Assembly (NCBI GenBank): GCA_964540005.1
Contig: CAZILN010000267.1
Coordinates: forward strand, 1 to 10,485
DNA: 10,485 bases
From: CAZILN01 sp964540005
GTDB taxonomy: Bacteria > Bacteroidota > Bacteroidia > Bacteroidales > SM23-62
Reading direction: 5' to 3'
Shown here: positions 7,252 through 10,485 of the stretch, one piece after another
Numbering within the stretch: position 1 is the stretch's first letter
How the letters are laid out: each line of letters starts with the position of its first letter
Position numbers and translations under genes: made by a program
The notes under the pieces: model-generated
Told to the model about the DNA's origin: nothing
Databases searched by the model: none
What the model saw: the letters and a program-made list of their open reading frames with translations, nothing else

Positions 7252-9408
7252 TTAATAGTACCCCTGCAGCCGGCAGAGACGTGAATAGGTTCCGCTTGCT
7301 TTTTTAAGATCATCATGCCTGCCTGACTCGCTGACGATACCACGGTCAAGGACTATTACCTGATCGGCCATGGCTGTATTGCGGACCTGATGACTGATCA
7401 TTATAACCGTTCCTGATCCCTTTGCAAACTCTCTAACTGTCCCAAGGGCATTTGCTTCCGAAACAGCATCCATGGAAGAGGTTGCCTCATCAAGGACCAG
7501 TATTGCCGGTTCACTGTAAAGGGCGCGAGCCAGGGCAATTTTCTGTTTTTCTCCTCCCGAGAGCCCATCCCCGTTCTCACGTAGCATGGTGTTCATTCCT
7601 TCAGGAAAGTGTTCGAAAAGCTCATTAAGCGAAAGCTGTTCCGAAATCCTGAAAAACCTGTTCATATCTGTCCGGGTTCCGAACGATGTGATATTTTCAA
7701 GTATGGTACCCGAAAACAATTCGGTTTTCTGCTGCACTACGGCAATCTGCTTACGAATGGACCCGGGATGGATATATTCAATATTGGTACTTCCAATAAG
7801 TATCCTGCCGGAATTTATCCTGTACAGTTTCTGAATAAGATTTACAAGAGTGCTTTTTCCGCTTCCACTTTCACCTATTAAAGAGGTAATTTGTCCTAAT
7901 GGGATAAGGCAGTTGAAATTACTGAGCAGGAATTCCCTGGTACCATACCGGAAACAAACATCCTGGAAATTGATATCGCCCAGCATGCTCCTATCAAGCC
8001 TGATCATGGGTTTTCCCGGGACCTCGCCTTCCAGGTCAATGATCTGGAAGAGACGGTCAGCGGCTATTACTGCTTCCTGTATACTCCGGTTCGCCTGGAG
8101 TAACTGGTTAAGGGGCTGTATCATATAAGCTGAAAGGGTATAGACTGACATTAGCTGACCGGGGGTTAGCTCCTGGTTCAGGGCAAATACCGAACCCACC
8201 CAGAATAAAACCACAGTACCCAGAGCTGAGAGGAATATACTGATCTCATTTGAAAATACTGCGGTTTTACCTGCTTTGTACAGATGATCCAGCAAACCTG
8301 CGAATTTAATTTCAGTCTTATTGCAGACGTAGTTTTCAAGGGACTGCAGTTTAACGGTCCTGTTTTGCCCGATGCTTTCGACAAAATGTGATTCAAGCCT
8401 GGCGCTGTTTTCCATAATATACCTCATGTACCTTTTATTGATTTTGTTAATAATTACATACATGAGTCCATATGCCGGCAGGAGGCATAGAATGATTAGT
8501 ACCATACGCCAGGAGATCACCGAGATCACGGTGATGGTCAGTACCAGTACCAGGAGATTTAGCAGGATCTTAAAAGCAAGATCGTTAATGAACAGCCTGA
8601 TCTTTACTGCATCATTAACCCGTGAGATAAGTTCCCCTGTTTTCATACGGTCGAAAAACTGCTGGGGCAGTTTCATCAGGTGAGCATAGTAGGAGATGAC
8701 CAGGCCGGCATCTATCCTCTGACCGGTTTTCAGAATGAATATGTTCTTAAAGATGCCTATGCAAAAACGGGCTCCAATAATGAAAAGCATTAGCAGGCTC
8801 ATCATCCGGAGCATTCCCAGGTTGTTGTCTACCAGGACAAAATCAATGATCTTTTGTACATACAATGAAGTACTGAGACCCAATAGGCTGTATAAAACCG
8901 CCCCGGCACCGGCCTGGATGATGATCTTCCGGTGTGGGTGGATCAGCTGCAAAAACCGGGAGGGAATTGATTTTTTATGGTTACCCGGACTGAAACCGGA
9001 ATCGGGAGTGAGTAAGATCAGCACCCCGCTCCATGTTTCTTCAAATTCCTTAATCGGTCTCGTTTCCACCCGGCCTGTGGCAGGATCCATCAGGATTATC
9101 TTACGGTCAGTAATCTTGTATATCACAACAAAATGCTGCAACCCGCCGGGCATATTCATGTGAGCGATCGAAGGCCTGGGAATGTGGGGTATGCTTTCCC
9201 TGGATCCCCTTACAGCTTTAGCCTGGAAGCCCAGTTTCTGAGCTGCTTCGACCATACCCAACAGATTGGTTCCCCTCTGATCGGTGGAAGCCATCTGCCT
9301 GATCCTTGAAATGGGCATATGCAGGCCGTAATGGGCTGCAACGGATGCCAGGCAGGCCGCCCCGCAGTCTGTCAGGTCGTGTTGTTTTACATAAACGGAC
9401 CTCTTCAT
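7252..9408 (-). CDS. C39 peptidase-domain ABC transporter (double-glycine peptide exporter)
   Basis: A 718-residue fused leader peptidase, membrane domain and ATPase of the bacteriocin/peptide type I secretion family. Numbered from ATG 9408, the N-terminal C39 cysteine protease (1 to about 135) begins KQHDLTDCGAAC with catalytic Cys15; His92 (in QHFVVIY) and Asp108 (in MDPATG) complete the triad, so the peptidase looks active. The transmembrane domain spans about 160-440. The ATPase (about 475-718) has Walker A GESGSGKST (Lys518), a Q-loop at about 559-560, signature LSGGE (616-620), Walker B ILVLDEATSS (D640, E641) and H-loop His673, all intact. The frame extends five codons upstream to GTG 9423, which has AAGGG just before it. 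I prefer ATG 9408 because MKRSVYVKQHD fits the family start and the GTG sits inside an inverted-repeat arm. An HlyD gene lies upstream, separated by an LRR remnant. The substrate is unknown and no precursor is visible. Confidence 0.93.
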   Translation of the reverse strand: MKRSVYVKQHDLTDCGAACLASVAAHYGLHMPISRIRQMASTDQRGTNLLGMVEAAQKLGFQAKAVRGSRESIPHIPRPSIAHMNMPGGLQHFVVIYKITDRKIILMDPATGRVETRPIKEFEETWSGVLILLTPDSGFSPGNHKKSIPSRFLQLIHPHRKIIIQAGAGAVLYSLLGLSTSLYVQKIIDFVLVDNNLGMLRMMSLLMLFIIGARFCIGIFKNIFILKTGQRIDAGLVISYYAHLMKLPQQFFDRMKTGELISRVNDAVKIRLFINDLAFKILLNLLVLVLTITVISVISWRMVLIILCLLPAYGLMYVIINKINKRYMRYIMENSARLESHFVESIGQNRTVKLQSLENYVCNKTEIKFAGLLDHLYKAGKTAVFSNEISIFLSALGTVVLFWVGSVFALNQELTPGQLMSVYTLSAYMIQPLNQLLQANRSIQEAVIAADRLFQIIDLEGEVPGKPMIRLDRSMLGDINFQDVCFRYGTREFLLSNFNCLIPLGQITSLIGESGSGKSTLVNLIQKLYRINSGRILIGSTNIEYIHPGSIRKQIAVVQQKTELFSGTILENITSFGTRTDMNRFFRISEQLSLNELFEHFPEGMNTMLRENGDGLSGGEKQKIALARALYSEPAILVLDEATSSMDAVSEANALGTVREFAKGSGTVIMISHQVRNTAMADQVIVLDRGIVSESGRHDDLKKASGTYSRLCRLQGYY

Positions 9409-9413
9409 ACTTA

Positions 9414-9468
9414 CTGTTTTCACTTATCCCTTAATGATCATACGGGAGCATTATCGCAGTGAAAACAG
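9414..9468. repeat. Perfect 11-bp inverted repeat before the exporter start
   Basis: The arms CTGTTTTCACT (9414-9424) and AGTGAAAACAG (9458-9468) are exact reverse complements separated by 33 bases. Read on the minus strand, the second arm ends five bases before the exporter ATG (9408-9406) and contains the alternative GTG start (9423-9421). Inside the spacer are the palindrome ATGATCAT (9434-9441) and the short complementary pair TCCC/GGGA (9427-9430 and 9444-9447). It could be a leader-RNA hairpin or a dyad operator controlling the exporter. The repeat is directly visible; its function is inferred. Confidence 0.5.
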
Positions 9469-9519
9469 GAAATTTTTCAAAAAGACTGATAAAGAATTGT
9501 GGGTGAGGGTTTGAAAAGT

Positions 9520-9873
9520 TTATTTATGGCAATCCGTTGTATAATACAGATTCGGACTACCGGCCGTATAAACCTCAAGCCCGTCAGGAGGAAATGGCAT
9601 TTCCCACACGCAGACCTTATATAAAGCAGGCATAGTCATCAGATATAAACTTGTTAAGGCAGTATTATTAGAAACATCAAGACTGGTTAGTTCATTGACG
9701 TCGCAGTTCAAATATTCTAAGGCAATGTTATTAGTAACATCCAGACTGGTCAAATAATTAAAAGAAACATGGGATTTTATTAAAAAGATACCGCAGTTTA
9801 AGTATTTTAGATCAGTGCATTGTGATACATTGAGAGCGTTTAATCCACATCCACGACAATCCAGATATTTCAA
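9520..9873 (-). pseudogene. 5'-truncated leucine-rich-repeat protein remnant
   Basis: The 117-codon frame opens with TTG right after an in-frame TAA and starts in the middle of a repeat (LKYLDCRGC), so it has no normal N-terminus or signal peptide. Repeats of the Bacteroidota form LTSLDVSNNTALxYLxC begin at residues 11, 41 and 62. The last step is the usual 21 residues (a 63-bp DNA period, with similar segments starting at 9656 and 9719). The first step is 30 residues, an irregular unit containing GIFLIKSHVSFNY. The end, KVCVWEMPFPPDGLEV...GSPNLYYTTDC, resembles the conserved C-terminal tail of secreted LRR proteins in this phylum. This looks like the surviving 3' end of a larger secreted LRR gene, lying between two genes that normally adjoin. 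A small expressed protein is possible but unlikely. Confidence 0.6.
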
Positions 9874-10094
9874 TTATTTGCGTTAATTATTGATTAACCT
9901 TAGAAGCCTTATGATAATGAAACCGTTTAAGTCATGAAAAAGATTACTGGCTAGTTCTCCATACCACATACCATATAAATATTTATTGCCAAGAAGATTA
10001 TGATACGGTTCTTGACTCAACTTTCTTAACGATGGGATCCGGAAATAGATGACTGGAAAGTTTGGAGAATAAGTACATGAAAGGGAGGTAAAGG
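9874..10094. other. AT-rich gap between the HlyD gene and the LRR remnant, no recognised gene
   Basis: No convincing gene was found on either strand in these 221 bp. The minus strand carries a 26-codon ATG frame (10078-9998, MYLFSKLSSHLFPDP..) that resembles nothing I know and has no double-glycine site. A small hairpin, GTTAAT-TATTG-ATTAAC, lies at 9882-9898 just before the LRR remnant begins. The stretch is visibly richer in A and T than the flanking exporter genes and may be decayed or imported DNA. Confidence 0.5.
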
Positions 10095-10485
10095 TTAGCT
10101 GTTTGATGCCGGGACCGGCCTGATCCATCTGTCGGCACGGTCAAACAGGATCTGCAGTATGGTCCTTCTACTTAAGGAAAACCTGGCAGTGCAGGTCATT
10201 CCCTGTTTGAGCTGTGCCGTAATATCATTGCGCAGTCGCATCACATTGTCATCCAGCCGGCATTTTATCCTGAAAACCGGCATGTCATTCATAAACATTA
10301 CATCATGTGAGATTTCATAGATCCTGCTGTATGCAGCTCCCCATTCCCTGTAATTATATGCATCAATCAGTATCCTGGTCTCCTGTCCGGGATACATGGA
10401 ACCGGCTTTTCCGGCTGGTATATAGATCTCTGCGATCAGGCTGGTATCCGGACTGATTGTCAGTACAAGCTGGTTAGCAGTGAGG
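10095..10485 (-). CDS. HlyD-family membrane-fusion (adaptor) protein, C-terminal part
   Basis: The frame is open from the window edge to TAA at 10097-10095, giving 129 residues of the C-terminal part; the membrane anchor and coiled-coil hairpin lie outside. The visible sequence has the beta-barrel/lipoyl-type features of type I secretion adaptors: ANQLVLTISPDTSLIAEIYI, then AGSMYPGQETRILIDAYNY, and the characteristic end LKQGMTCTARFSLSRR followed by ILQILFDRADRWIRP. In Bacteroidota such proteins link a C39-ABC exporter to an outer-membrane TolC-type channel, and the exporter gene is next on the same strand. The usual close spacing is broken here by about 690 bp holding the LRR remnant. An internal ATG at 10397 is not the real start, since homology continues upstream of it. 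The call is confident from the C-terminal pattern and the neighbour. Confidence 0.85.
   Translation of the reverse strand, partial: LTANQLVLTISPDTSLIAEIYIPAGKAGSMYPGQETRILIDAYNYREWGAAYSRIYEISHDVMFMNDMPVFRIKCRLDDNVMRLRNDITAQLKQGMTCTARFSLSRRTILQILFDRADRWIRPVPASNS

Noticed and set aside
9998..10078. 26-codon ATG frame considered as an exported peptide precursor
   Set aside because: No double-glycine leader site, no Shine-Dalgarno sequence and no resemblance to known precursors.
9883..10128. 81-codon minus-strand frame between the HlyD gene and the LRR remnant
   Set aside because: It overlaps the end of the HlyD gene in another frame, matches no family I recognise, and its only advantage is an open frame in AT-rich DNA.

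Overview
The window looks like chromosomal DNA of a free-living or environmental member of the Bacteroidota, probably Bacteroidales/Marinilabiliales-like. The clues are a sensor kinase with a two-component-regulator propeller ectodomain, a C39-peptidase ABC exporter with its HlyD partner, a Bacteroidota-type leucine-rich-repeat tail, moderate GC, and mostly no clear Shine-Dalgarno sequences. The assignment rests on recognising protein families, not on a search.

Layout. (1) Positions 1-284, minus strand: the N-terminal part of a small protein with a NUMOD1-like helix-turn-helix segment, cut off by the window edge. (2) Positions 395-2458, plus strand: two isoprenoid genes in tandem, a type 2 isopentenyl-diphosphate isomerase (fni) and a UbiA-superfamily membrane prenyltransferase. 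The first balances IPP and DMAPP, and the second uses a polyprenyl diphosphate built from them. (3) Positions 10485-2462, minus strand: a long same-direction block. In transcription order it holds the C-terminal part of an HlyD-type membrane-fusion protein, an AT-rich stretch with a 5'-truncated leucine-rich-repeat remnant, a C39 peptidase/ABC exporter, a CPBP-family intramembrane metalloprotease, and a 1264-residue propeller sensor histidine kinase. The kinase and the prenyltransferase converge with only three bases between their stop codons.

How the genes may work together. HlyD plus C39-ABC is the inner-membrane core of a type I system that trims a double-glycine leader and exports the peptide; an outer-membrane TolC-type partner is not in view. 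CPBP proteases often accompany bacteriocin or peptide export genes as immunity or processing factors. The sensor kinase follows 63 bp later in the same direction. Export, protease and sensor could form a peptide production/self-protection/sensing locus, but this is inference: no double-glycine precursor was found in the gaps, and no response regulator is visible.

Most notable items: the LRR gene remnant lodged between the two exporter genes; a perfect 11-bp inverted repeat directly in front of the exporter's ATG and overlapping an alternative GTG start; and a kinase with about 14 propeller blades and an internal GAF-like domain but no receiver or AraC output domain. No RNA genes, CRISPR array, intact insertion sequence or tRNA was seen.
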